Below are positions 7,372-15,099 of a stretch of DNA of 64,000 nt, piece by piece. Numbering within the stretch: position 1 is the first letter of the stretch; the number at the start of each line of letters is the position of its first letter. A program made the translations under genes and the position numbers. The notes under the pieces were generated by a model that ran no database searches, was not told the DNA's origin, and saw only the letters and a program-made list of their open reading frames with translations. The stretch is taken from contig NZ_BMAQ01000005.1 of the NCBI RefSeq assembly GCF_015472005.1, forward strand, positions 1 to 64,000, written 5' to 3'. This DNA is from Insulibacter thermoxylanivorax (lineage in GTDB: Bacteria; Bacillota; Bacilli; Paenibacillales; DA-C8).

Positions 7372-8469
7372 TTAGGGCTGCTGCTCTGAGTCGCTCTTCA
7401 GCTGCAGTTTTTCCTCTAAGAGGGATTTGTTTTGCAGGATATGGCGGTCGTTGGGGCGGTATTTTCTCGCTTCTTCATTGTGGTAATAAGCTTTTTTGTA
7501 ATCTCCGAGTCGGTAGTAACAGATGCACATATGCAGATGGGGATACCATGTCCAATAGGCGGGGAAGCTGAAGCTCCATTGCTCGCTCTCTGCCGGCAAG
7601 CGGGTCGCCAGATCATACCAGAAAATCGCCGTTCGATAATCCTGTTTCCGGAAATAGCAGTAACCGATGCGGCTGACTGCCTCTGCTCTGGGTTTGCCGT
7701 ACTCGAAGGAGCGATATAAGGAGGTGAGTTCTTTCTGCATATTGCCCAAATGCCTGTAGCAATCCGCCATGTAGATGCAGGCATAGATCTTATCTTCGAT
7801 CCAGCCTTCGGTGAGTTTTAAATTGTTCTCGTAGGCTTCGATCGCTTCTTGGTAGCGGCCGTTTTCCCTCAGCTCATTGCCGTAATAAAAATAATCCCTG
7901 GGTGTGAAGACATCGCCGCGGGCGATTTTTTTCTCGTAGATCTGCAGGTTCCGTCCGACTTTGTGCCGGGTTTTCATATGGCTGATCGCGACGTCGGAAT
8001 TGATGATGTAGCCGCTGACTTCCAGATAATTGTGCACGTCGCCGCGCCATTGGAAGCGCCGGGATGTCTTAACAAGACGGTTTCGCCGGTAGCGAAGGGT
8101 GACATTGCCGTGATCGTCCAGGCCGGCATTGTAATACATCGAGACAGAATCTACGGCGGGGTCTAAGGTTTTTTTGAGTTCCAGAAACTTCTTCCGATCT
8201 TCCTCCAAGATCACATCATCGGCATCTAGATACAGCGTGTACTGCATCGTGGCATAAGAAAAAGCATGGTTTCGCGCTTCAGAGAAACTACCCGTCCACG
8301 GGAAATGATAGATACGGTCCGTGTAACGCTTAGCGATCTCCACGGTGCGGTCCGTTGACCCCGTATCGACGATGATGATCTCGTCGACGATATCTTTCAC
8401 ACTGTCCAAGCAGCGGGCAAGCACTTCTTCTTCATCTTTGACGATCATGCACAGGCTGATCGTGATCAT
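7372..8469 (-). CDS. Family 2 glycosyltransferase with C-terminal TPR repeats
   Basis: A 365-residue protein. Residues 1 to about 190 form a GT-A fold: MITISLCMIVKDEE start, VDTGSTDRT (35-42), and a metal-binding LDADD (81-85). From about residue 190 on, repeated helix pairs such as YYGNELRENGRYQEAIEAYE look like TPR units. The architecture resembles SunS-type and other solo transferases that glycosylate peptides or proteins, but the acceptor is unknown. An upstream ATG at 8481 sits directly against AGAGAGG, whereas ATG 8469 has this site about 12 bases ahead and matches the family start. There are no membrane segments. Confidence 0.8.
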   Translation of the reverse strand: MITISLCMIVKDEEEVLARCLDSVKDIVDEIIIVDTGSTDRTVEIAKRYTDRIYHFPWTGSFSEARNHAFSYATMQYTLYLDADDVILEEDRKKFLELKKTLDPAVDSVSMYYNAGLDDHGNVTLRYRRNRLVKTSRRFQWRGDVHNYLEVSGYIINSDVAISHMKTRHKVGRNLQIYEKKIARGDVFTPRDYFYYGNELRENGRYQEAIEAYENNLKLTEGWIEDKIYACIYMADCYRHLGNMQKELTSLYRSFEYGKPRAEAVSRIGYCYFRKQDYRTAIFWYDLATRLPAESEQWSFSFPAYWTWYPHLHMCICYYRLGDYKKAYYHNEEARKYRPNDRHILQNKSLLEEKLQLKSDSEQQP

Positions 8470-8711
8470 AGCAGCGGTCATCCTCTCTGGAGTGGTTTCG
8501 TTCAGGATGGTTCCTGCGGTGCGGAACCTGGTTTATTCCTATGCTGCTGATCAGCGCGATGACTCGGCAAGCGGGACAACTTTACCGCACATTTCGCCGC
8601 AGGATGACTTGTAGTATAATCGCACATAAGGTTCAAGCAGCGTAAGGATATCGAAGGCAGCAGAATGTTTTGGTTTAGAGTAAAGAAGGATCTATTAAAG
8701 GAGAGTCCAAG

Positions 8712-9887
8712 GTGAGTCAGATCGAACAAGAAAACGATAAGTCAGCATTCAGCGAACAAGAGAAACGAGCATATACGGAGCGAGAACATGATCAGAGAAA
8801 TAGCATAGCAGATGAAACATATATCGAAGGAGAAAAGGATCAGGAGGAAAGAAGAGACGACAAAACCATTGAGCATGAAATGTTAAGTGTTGTCGAAGCT
8901 TTTTTTCCGGAAGGAGATTGGCGAGAACTTCATCTGCGGGGCAGCGGCGTGAATAATACAACGAGGTTTATCGAACGAGCAGGGAGACGATATGTCCTGC
9001 GAATCTATGAAACCCACCGTGAGATCTCAAAAGTCACGTATGAACATCAAGTGCTGCTGGCTTTGGCGAAGCAGGATCTGTCCTTTCGCGTGCCGCTGCC
9101 GTTGACGGCTGCAAATGGGGAAACGGTGGTACGCACTTCAGAAGGAAAATTGGCAGCGATGTTCCATTACATGGAAGGACGGCCGCCTCAGCTGCAAGAT
9201 GCTGCTCAGATCACGCAGTTCGGCGAGACGACGGCGCTGTTATCGCAGGCACTCAGCAAGGTGAACCCGGACCAGCCGCCGGTGTATCCGCCTTATTACG
9301 AGATCGAGCAGGCCCATCCGAAGTGTGATCTTCAGACATTCATCAAGTTCTGTCATCAACCTTCGGAATCATTTGCTGCGCCGGATCTTAGACAAGCTCT
9401 CGCCTCGATCGTGAAGGTGGTTGAGCCTTTGCAACGCCGGCTGGAGCTGATGAAACAGCTGCCGCATCAGTTGATCCACGGTGATCTCAATGCTTCCAAC
9501 GCATTGGCAGATGATACCGGTTCGATTACCGCTGTCCTGGATTTTGAATTCGTTACGGTCGATTTAAGGGTTATGGAGCCGGCGGTTTTCATCTCCGATC
9601 TGATCCGCCGCGGTCAGGACGTCAGTCGGGAGGGAAGAAGTCTGCAACAGATCGAAGCCTATCTCGCGGGATATCGCCGTTATATCGAACTGACTCCTGA
9701 AGAGATTGCCTGCATTCCAGATCTGCTGCTGCTTCGCCGTTTGGATGTGGTCATGCATTTTCTGGGGCGTTATTGGGAAGGCATCGACGATGAACAGATT
9801 GTCATTGATCAGATCCATTATCTCTATGCGATGACGATGTGGCTGGATCTGTATGCGGATCGATTAGTACGGCTTCTGCGGGGATAG
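8712..9887 (+). CDS. APH/choline-kinase-family phosphotransferase
   Basis: A 391-residue protein with a kinase-like fold. YVLRIYE gives the ATP-binding Lys/Arg strand, HGDLNASN holds the catalytic Asp (D258), and LDFEF gives the metal-binding Asp (D277). The family includes homoserine kinase type II, aminoglycoside and sugar kinases, and the substrate here is not known. GTG 8712 follows AAAGGAGAG at good spacing. The first roughly 55 residues are unusual: almost entirely Glu, Asp, Lys, Arg, Gln and Ser, probably disordered. A shorter start at the ATG near 8880 lacks a site. Downstream is a tandem repeat array. Confidence 0.8.
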   Translation: MSQIEQENDKSAFSEQEKRAYTEREHDQRNSIADETYIEGEKDQEERRDDKTIEHEMLSVVEAFFPEGDWRELHLRGSGVNNTTRFIERAGRRYVLRIYETHREISKVTYEHQVLLALAKQDLSFRVPLPLTAANGETVVRTSEGKLAAMFHYMEGRPPQLQDAAQITQFGETTALLSQALSKVNPDQPPVYPPYYEIEQAHPKCDLQTFIKFCHQPSESFAAPDLRQALASIVKVVEPLQRRLELMKQLPHQLIHGDLNASNALADDTGSITAVLDFEFVTVDLRVMEPAVFISDLIRRGQDVSREGRSLQQIEAYLAGYRRYIELTPEEIACIPDLLLLRRLDVVMHFLGRYWEGIDDEQIVIDQIHYLYAMTMWLDLYADRLVRLLRG

Positions 9888-9954
9888 AATTGAGACTTGG
9901 CACGGCGCTGGAAGAAGCAGATTTGGGCTTGAGTCGGCCGTGAGATGATAGAAG

Positions 9955-10310
9955 GTCGGCTCAACTTAGTACGACTCAGGATGTGGAGAGGCTAATTCGG
10001 CATCTGAGACGATATAAAGTGTTGATTCGGCAGGCGTAAGGGTGGAATGGCGCGTGAGTCGATATAAAGTGTTGATTCGGCATGCGAAGAAGGGAAGTCG
10101 CATGTGAGCCGACAAAAAGTGTCGTTTCAGCCCGCGAAGCAGTGAAATCGCACGTGAATCAACAAATAGTGTCGTCTCAGCGAATGAAGGAGGCGGATCG
10201 GCCGGTAAGTCGACAAAAAATATCGTCTCAGTTTGTAAAGAGGCCGATCCACATGTGAGCCGACAAATAATATCGTCTCAGCACAAAGAAGCGAATTCAG
10301 CCCGTGTGTC
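9955..10310. repeat. Tandem array, 27-bp imperfect palindromes at 50-bp period (family A)
   Basis: Six clear copies begin at 10005, 10055, 10105, 10155, 10206 and 10256, with a decayed copy near 9955 and perhaps one near 10306. The core has arms like TGAGCCGACAA and TGTCGTCTCAGC around an A-rich centre. The intervening 23 bases are less conserved but still related (GCGAAG...). It fills the gap between the phosphotransferase and the convergent GH16 gene. A seventh clear copy lies at 33678-33704. No reading frame or cas gene is associated. Confidence 0.85.
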
Positions 10311-10339
10311 GGCGCCGTATGCCGTCCTCACGGGACCGA

Positions 10340-11080
10340 TTACTGGTACAGCCAGATTCCGCTGACGGTCATGACCGCGGGCAGGGCGGTATCATCCACG
10401 GGAACGGGATCAAGCCAACCGCCAACAGCCAGATTGAGCACGAGATAGAAGGGCTTGTCAAAGGGCATCCCGGGTTCGAGAGGGCGTTCAGCATAGCAGT
10501 GACCATCGACGAGCCAGCGGATGGACTTCTCATCCCATTCCAGCGCATAATCGTGGAAGGTCTCAATCGTTCCTTCGGAAAACTCATAGGCATGCTCATC
10601 AACGACTTTGTGCTCCCAGTCCTTCCCGTAATGCAGTGTGCCTAATACGACCTTGGGCAGGCGGCCGCGCGCCTCCATGATATCGATCTCGCCGGAAGCC
10701 GGCCAAGGGCCGTAGGCTTGATCCTGCGGGAGCAGCCAAATCGCCGGCCATAGCCCTTGCCCCGCCGGCAGCTTAGCTCGGACGATCAGCCGGCCGTAGC
10801 AGAAGGCCATGTGATCTTTCGTATCGATGCGGGCAGATGTATATTGGAATTGCCGGCCATCCTGCTCGACAAGCTCGCGCTGCGCGCGCAGGTTCAATCC
10901 TTGGTCATCAATATATAAGTTCGCCGTTTCTCCTGTGTAGTATTGCAACTCACCATTTCCCCAGCCCGGCATGACGGGATTGCCGTCCTGATCAAGCAAG
11001 TCATTGCCGAGGCGAATATTCCATTCCCTAAGATCTTTGGTCCCCTTTGTAAATTCCTGCTTCCACACGAGTTTGTCCAT
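10340..11080 (-). CDS. Family 16 glycoside hydrolase (beta-glucanase), no signal peptide
   Basis: A 246-residue GH16 enzyme that would hydrolyse beta-1,3- or mixed-linked glucans. The catalytic block GEIDIMEARG gives nucleophile E131, D133 and acid/base E136. WPAIWLLP and the terminal VSGIWLYQ strand are typical of laminarinase-like members. It lacks a signal peptide, so it should act on imported oligosaccharides. I chose ATG 11080 because AAAGGA lies 9 bases upstream; a GTG at 11098 is possible. It is divergent from the permease genes (about 210 bases apart), implying shared control. It is a close architectural partner of the secreted GH16 gene at 18643, with the same motifs around the active site. 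Confidence 0.9.
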   Translation of the reverse strand: MDKLVWKQEFTKGTKDLREWNIRLGNDLLDQDGNPVMPGWGNGELQYYTGETANLYIDDQGLNLRAQRELVEQDGRQFQYTSARIDTKDHMAFCYGRLIVRAKLPAGQGLWPAIWLLPQDQAYGPWPASGEIDIMEARGRLPKVVLGTLHYGKDWEHKVVDEHAYEFSEGTIETFHDYALEWDEKSIRWLVDGHCYAERPLEPGMPFDKPFYLVLNLAVGGWLDPVPVDDTALPAVMTVSGIWLYQ

Positions 11081-11107
11081 CTTGATCATTCCTTTCACTC
11101 CCCAGCC

Positions 11108-11182
11108 CCAACATATCCAGTTCCAACATATCCAGTTCCAACATATTCAATGCCAGCATATTCAACTTCAGCATAATGCATC
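11108..11182. repeat. Five tandem 15-bp repeats in the divergent promoter region
   Basis: The unit CCAACATATCCAGTT is repeated exactly twice, then three times with increasing divergence (11108, 11123, 11138, 11153, 11168). It lies in the region between the GH16 gene and the permease operon. A 12-bp palindrome CCAAAATTTTGG at 11205-11216 is close by. Either could be a regulator site, but that is inference. Confidence 0.85.
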
Positions 11183-11290
11183 TTCCGCCGCGGTCAACAG
11201 GGATCCAAAATTTTGGGATAAGGTCAAAAATCATGCCCTTTTTTTCCCGGCTCCAGATCGACTACGATGGGAGTGAGGAGGGCGCAAAAG

Positions 11291-12208
11291 ATGTCGAAAA
11301 CCACGGGACGCTTGAAAGCCTTTTTAAAACAGTGGCAGCTTCAGAGTATGGTGATCCCGGGCATCGTGTGGATGTTCATCTTCTGTTATATCCCGATGTT
11401 TTGGTTGATCATCGCATTTATGGACTACAACATTGCCAAACCGTTGTTTGAATCTCCTTTTGTAGGTTTTAAGCACTTTGAGGAATTTCTAACGGATGAA
11501 CGCTTCTGGCGCTCGCTCCGCAACACCTTAGGGATGAGCACGATCAAGCTGGTGCTGGGCTTCCCGATCCCGATCCTATTCGCACTGCTGTTGAACGAGA
11601 TCCAGAGCATCCGGTTTAAACGCACCGTGCAGACGATCTCGTATCTGCCGCACTTTATCGCCTGGACGATCTTCGGCGGGATCACGCTGAACTGGCTCGG
11701 CGAAGGCGGTGTGGTCAACCAGATTATGATGGGCTTGGGGCTGCAGGATCGAGAGATTTTGTATATCAGTGAGCCGAAGTATTTTTGGTGGATTACCTAT
11801 TTCTCCGATACGCTGAAAGAGACCGGATGGAATGCGATTATCTACATCGCGGCCATCTCCGGCATCGATCCGGCCTTGTATGAGGCAGCAGAGCTGGATG
11901 GGGCGAACCGCTGGCAGAAGATGTGGCACATCACCCTTCAAAGCATTCGGCCGACGATCGCCATCTTGTTCATCCTGGCCGTCAGCGGCCTGCTCGGCAG
12001 CAACTTCGATCAGATCTTCATGCTGAAGAACAATATGAACCTGAGAATGGCGGAGAGCATCGACCTGTTTATCTACAACATGGGGCTTGTCTCCGGAAGG
12101 CATTCCTTCTCCACGGCGGTTCTCTTCGCGAGATCGATCGTTGCGCTGGGACTGCTCTTGCTGGCGAATCAGGTGTCGAAGCGTTTGACCGGCGAGGGGA
12201 TTTTCTGA
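11291..12208 (+). CDS. ABC sugar transporter permease, LplB type
   Basis: A 305-residue inner-membrane permease with six predicted helices and the EAA loop EAAELDGANRWQKMW, which contacts the ATPase. It belongs to the LplB/YtcP-partner class that imports oligosaccharides together with the next permease and the lipoprotein at 13238. ATG 11291 has GGAGGG 8 bases upstream; an earlier in-frame ATG at 11267 has none. No ATPase gene is in the locus, and such systems usually borrow an MsmX-type subunit. Given the flanking GH16 genes, the cargo is probably beta-glucan oligosaccharides (inference). Confidence 0.88.
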   Translation: MSKTTGRLKAFLKQWQLQSMVIPGIVWMFIFCYIPMFWLIIAFMDYNIAKPLFESPFVGFKHFEEFLTDERFWRSLRNTLGMSTIKLVLGFPIPILFALLLNEIQSIRFKRTVQTISYLPHFIAWTIFGGITLNWLGEGGVVNQIMMGLGLQDREILYISEPKYFWWITYFSDTLKETGWNAIIYIAAISGIDPALYEAAELDGANRWQKMWHITLQSIRPTIAILFILAVSGLLGSNFDQIFMLKNNMNLRMAESIDLFIYNMGLVSGRHSFSTAVLFARSIVALGLLLLANQVSKRLTGEGIF

Positions 12209-12224
12209 TGGGAGGGAGACGTTG

Positions 12225-13109
12225 ATGAACAAGGTGAAGCGTCTGAGACGAATTGGAATCTTCGAGATCTTCAACACGCTGCTGATGCTGGCGGTTTGTT
12301 TCGTCACGCTGTACCCGATGTGGTTCGTCTTCGTGAACTCCTTGAACGCACCTGAACAGGCTTTGCTCGGTACGGTGAATTGGTGGCCGAAGGAATTCTC
12401 GCTGGCGAGTTACAGCGTCGTCTTCAATGACAACAATCTCATGAATGGATTCTTCATCACCACGATGCGCACATTGATCGGTACGACAACCCATGTGCTG
12501 TTTACCGCGATTGTCGCCTACGGCATGAGCAAAACCTATCTGATCGGCCGCAAGGTGTATATGAAGATCGCATTGATAACGATGTTATTCTCGGGCGGGC
12601 TCATCCCGACCTTTATACTGATGGTGAAACTGGGTCTTTACAATAATTTTCTAGTGTTCATCATCCCGGGGCTCTACACTTTTTTCAATATGGTCATCTT
12701 CATGAGTTTCTTCCGTACGATTCCCGCTGAACTGGAAGAGTCGGCGAAGGTCGACGGCGCTTCGGACTACGGGGTGCTGTTTCGAATCGTCTTCCCGAAC
12801 AGCAAGGCGGTGATCGCGACCATCGCCCTGTTCTCGGCGGTCTATCACTGGAACGATTACTATCAGGGAGTAATCTACATCCGTTCACCGGAACTGCTGC
12901 CGCTGCAGACTCTGCTGTATAAAATCATCGCGGAGAATTCCATGACCTTCATGCAGCAGCAAGCGATGGCGCAGTTCGGCGCGCGGCTTCCGGGCAATTC
13001 GATCAAGTTCGCTTCGATGATGGTAGCCACGCTTCCGATCTTATTGGTCTATCCGTTCATCCAGCGCTATCTGGTGAAAGGTGTGATGATCGGGGCGATC
13101 AAAGGGTAA
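12225..13109 (+). CDS. ABC sugar transporter permease, LplC/YtcP type
   Basis: A 294-residue second permease with about six membrane helices, starting in a hydrophobic segment near residue 20. Its EAA loop is EESAKVDGASDYGVLF. It starts 16 bases after the first permease gene. GGGAGGGA lies about 8 bases before ATG 12225, and the TTG at 12222 is an alternative. It forms the heterodimeric channel with the LplB-type protein. The C-terminal YLVKGVMIGAIKG is typical of this subfamily. Confidence 0.88.
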   Translation: MNKVKRLRRIGIFEIFNTLLMLAVCFVTLYPMWFVFVNSLNAPEQALLGTVNWWPKEFSLASYSVVFNDNNLMNGFFITTMRTLIGTTTHVLFTAIVAYGMSKTYLIGRKVYMKIALITMLFSGGLIPTFILMVKLGLYNNFLVFIIPGLYTFFNMVIFMSFFRTIPAELEESAKVDGASDYGVLFRIVFPNSKAVIATIALFSAVYHWNDYYQGVIYIRSPELLPLQTLLYKIIAENSMTFMQQQAMAQFGARLPGNSIKFASMMVATLPILLVYPFIQRYLVKGVMIGAIKG

Positions 13110-13237
13110 GCTCATCGTTCATCAGCTTTCATATGCGGAAGCCTTGATGAGCTCGGAGAGCCAGGCAGAAGCATATGAGTCTCTATATCAGAACTTTATA
13201 GAAAGTATGATAGCTATGAAGAAAGGATGGTCTTAAC

Positions 13238-14902
13238 ATGAAGCGACAACACTTACAGCGAAGCGCATCAGTCCTCATGGCTCTGATCCTGGTCTTGAGC
13301 CTCGCTGCCTGCATGTCCAACAATCAGAAGAACACTCGGTCGCAAGACTCCGGTCCAGGTTCACAGAATGACACACCGGCAGTGGTGGAACTGAATCCTG
13401 ATGAACCGGCGTGGAAGCTGGATACAAGTCCGGTGGAACTCACCTGGTTCGTAGGTGCATCCTGGTATGGCCACACTTGGGGGGATAACCTGGTCTCCCA
13501 GTACATCACAGAGAAAACAGGCGTGCATGTGAACATCGAAGTGCCGTCTGGTGATGCCAACGAATTCATCACATTGATGATGACGACGGGGCAGCTGCCG
13601 GACATCATCACGCTTGGCTCCTGGGAGAATGCCGTTAAGAAGTTATGGGAAGGCGGCCATGTCTATGCTCTGAATGAACTGGCCGAACAATATGATCCTT
13701 ATTTCTTCAAAGTAGCAGGGGACGGCACGCTGAAGTGGTACCGTCAGCCCGACGGCAACACCTATGCGATCCCGAACGATTCCTACAGCCCGAACTTAAT
13801 GCGCGAAACGGGCATGACCGCAGCGAACCAGACGTTCCTCGTGCGCAAGGACCTGTACGAAGATATGGGGCGCCCGGACCTGACGACGCCGGAAGGCTTC
13901 CTCAATGCGTTGCAGCTGCTTAAGGACGAATACTCCGAGTACAAAGGCCAGCCGATCAGCCCATTCTTCGCACAGGGCAATGTCCCATACGGCATGACGG
14001 AGTACCTGCAGAACCTGTTAGCCGTGCCGCATGAGAAGGACGGCAAAGTCTATGACCGGCTCACTGATCCGGACTATATCACTTGGCTGAAGACTTTCCG
14101 CACCGCTTATGAGCGCGGTCTCATTAACGTGGACTTCCTCGTCGACTCCGATACCCAAGTCGAAGAGAAGACGAACAACGCCCGCTACTTCATGATGATC
14201 CGGGAATGGACAGGAATGACGGCGGTGAACCCGATGCTGGCAGCCAGCGAACATCCGGATTCCTACTATATCGCTGTTGATGGTCCGCGGAACAGCAAGG
14301 GCGAACCGGCGAAACTGTTCCCCGGCAACATGGACGGCTGGATGGTGACGATGGTCAGCAAGTCCACCAAACATCCTGAGCGAGCCATTCGCTTCCTGAC
14401 CTATCTGGTGAGCGAGGAAGGGCAGCGGGATCTGTTCCTGGGCAAGGAAGGCGTGACCTGGGATATGGTAGACGGCAAGCCGCAGTTGAAGCCCGAATTA
14501 GTAGAACTGTTGGAGAACGATATTGAGAAGTTGGAAAAAGAATACGGCGTTATGGATACTTATTGGATGCTGCGTAATCCCGTCATCGTCAACCAATGGC
14601 GTCCGGAGAAGGCGCCCGTCATCAAACAGATGGAAGACTTCGCGAACCAGTATGCTGATATCGACGGCGGCATCTACAAGAACCTGGATCCGACAGGGGA
14701 TTCGGATATCGCTGTCGCTTGGATGCGCATCTCTCAGAATTGGGAAGAAGTCATGCCGGAGCTGATTACGGCGAAGGATGAAGCGACCTTCGATAAGATC
14801 TTCCAAGACTTCCTCGATCGCCGGGATGCATACGGCTTCCAGGAGATCATGGAGTACCGGCAAGCAGAACTGGATCTGCGCAAAGCGAAAATGGCGGATT
14901 AA
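13238..14902 (+). CDS. Extracellular solute-binding lipoprotein of the sugar ABC transporter
   Basis: A 554-residue lipoprotein: a type II signal peptide with lipobox LAAC (lipidated Cys25), a short Asn/Gln/Ser-rich linker, then a large bacterial solute-binding protein domain of the LplA class. Size is normal for Paenibacillus homologues that bind oligosaccharides. It is the third gene of the transport operon, 128 bases after the second permease, with GAAAGGATGG ahead of the ATG. It would sit on the outer face of the membrane and deliver substrate to the permease pair. Confidence 0.88.
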   Translation: MKRQHLQRSASVLMALILVLSLAACMSNNQKNTRSQDSGPGSQNDTPAVVELNPDEPAWKLDTSPVELTWFVGASWYGHTWGDNLVSQYITEKTGVHVNIEVPSGDANEFITLMMTTGQLPDIITLGSWENAVKKLWEGGHVYALNELAEQYDPYFFKVAGDGTLKWYRQPDGNTYAIPNDSYSPNLMRETGMTAANQTFLVRKDLYEDMGRPDLTTPEGFLNALQLLKDEYSEYKGQPISPFFAQGNVPYGMTEYLQNLLAVPHEKDGKVYDRLTDPDYITWLKTFRTAYERGLINVDFLVDSDTQVEEKTNNARYFMMIREWTGMTAVNPMLAASEHPDSYYIAVDGPRNSKGEPAKLFPGNMDGWMVTMVSKSTKHPERAIRFLTYLVSEEGQRDLFLGKEGVTWDMVDGKPQLKPELVELLENDIEKLEKEYGVMDTYWMLRNPVIVNQWRPEKAPVIKQMEDFANQYADIDGGIYKNLDPTGDSDIAVAWMRISQNWEEVMPELITAKDEATFDKIFQDFLDRRDAYGFQEIMEYRQAELDLRKAKMAD

Positions 14903-14968
14903 GCGGTTGAAGCTGATCCGATGAGAAGCCTATGAAACCGATGAAGCAAATTCCAGCCATTCACGAAA

Positions 14969-14994
14969 ACCGGCTGCCTGTATAGGCGGCCGGT
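14969..14994 (+). other. GC-rich hairpin between transporter and two-component genes
   Basis: CCGGCTGCC and GGCGGCCGG form a stable stem with a TGTATA loop and no T tract. It may reduce read-through or protect the upstream mRNA end. A possible extended -10 TGGTATATT lies at 15050-15058, before the kinase gene. Confidence 0.45.
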
Positions 14995-15099
14995 ATCCCT
15001 CGTTCTGCAGCGGCTGCGGCTTTCCTAATAGCGAGTGCGAAGCAGGATATGGTATATTACAGGTGAAGGGGAGGCAGAAGGCAACGAGGAGGCATAGCC

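Noticed and set aside
9955-10310. Possible CRISPR array
   Set aside because: Core and spacing look CRISPR-like (27 + 23 bp), but the cores diverge from each other, the spacers are related to each other, and there are no cas genes in the window.
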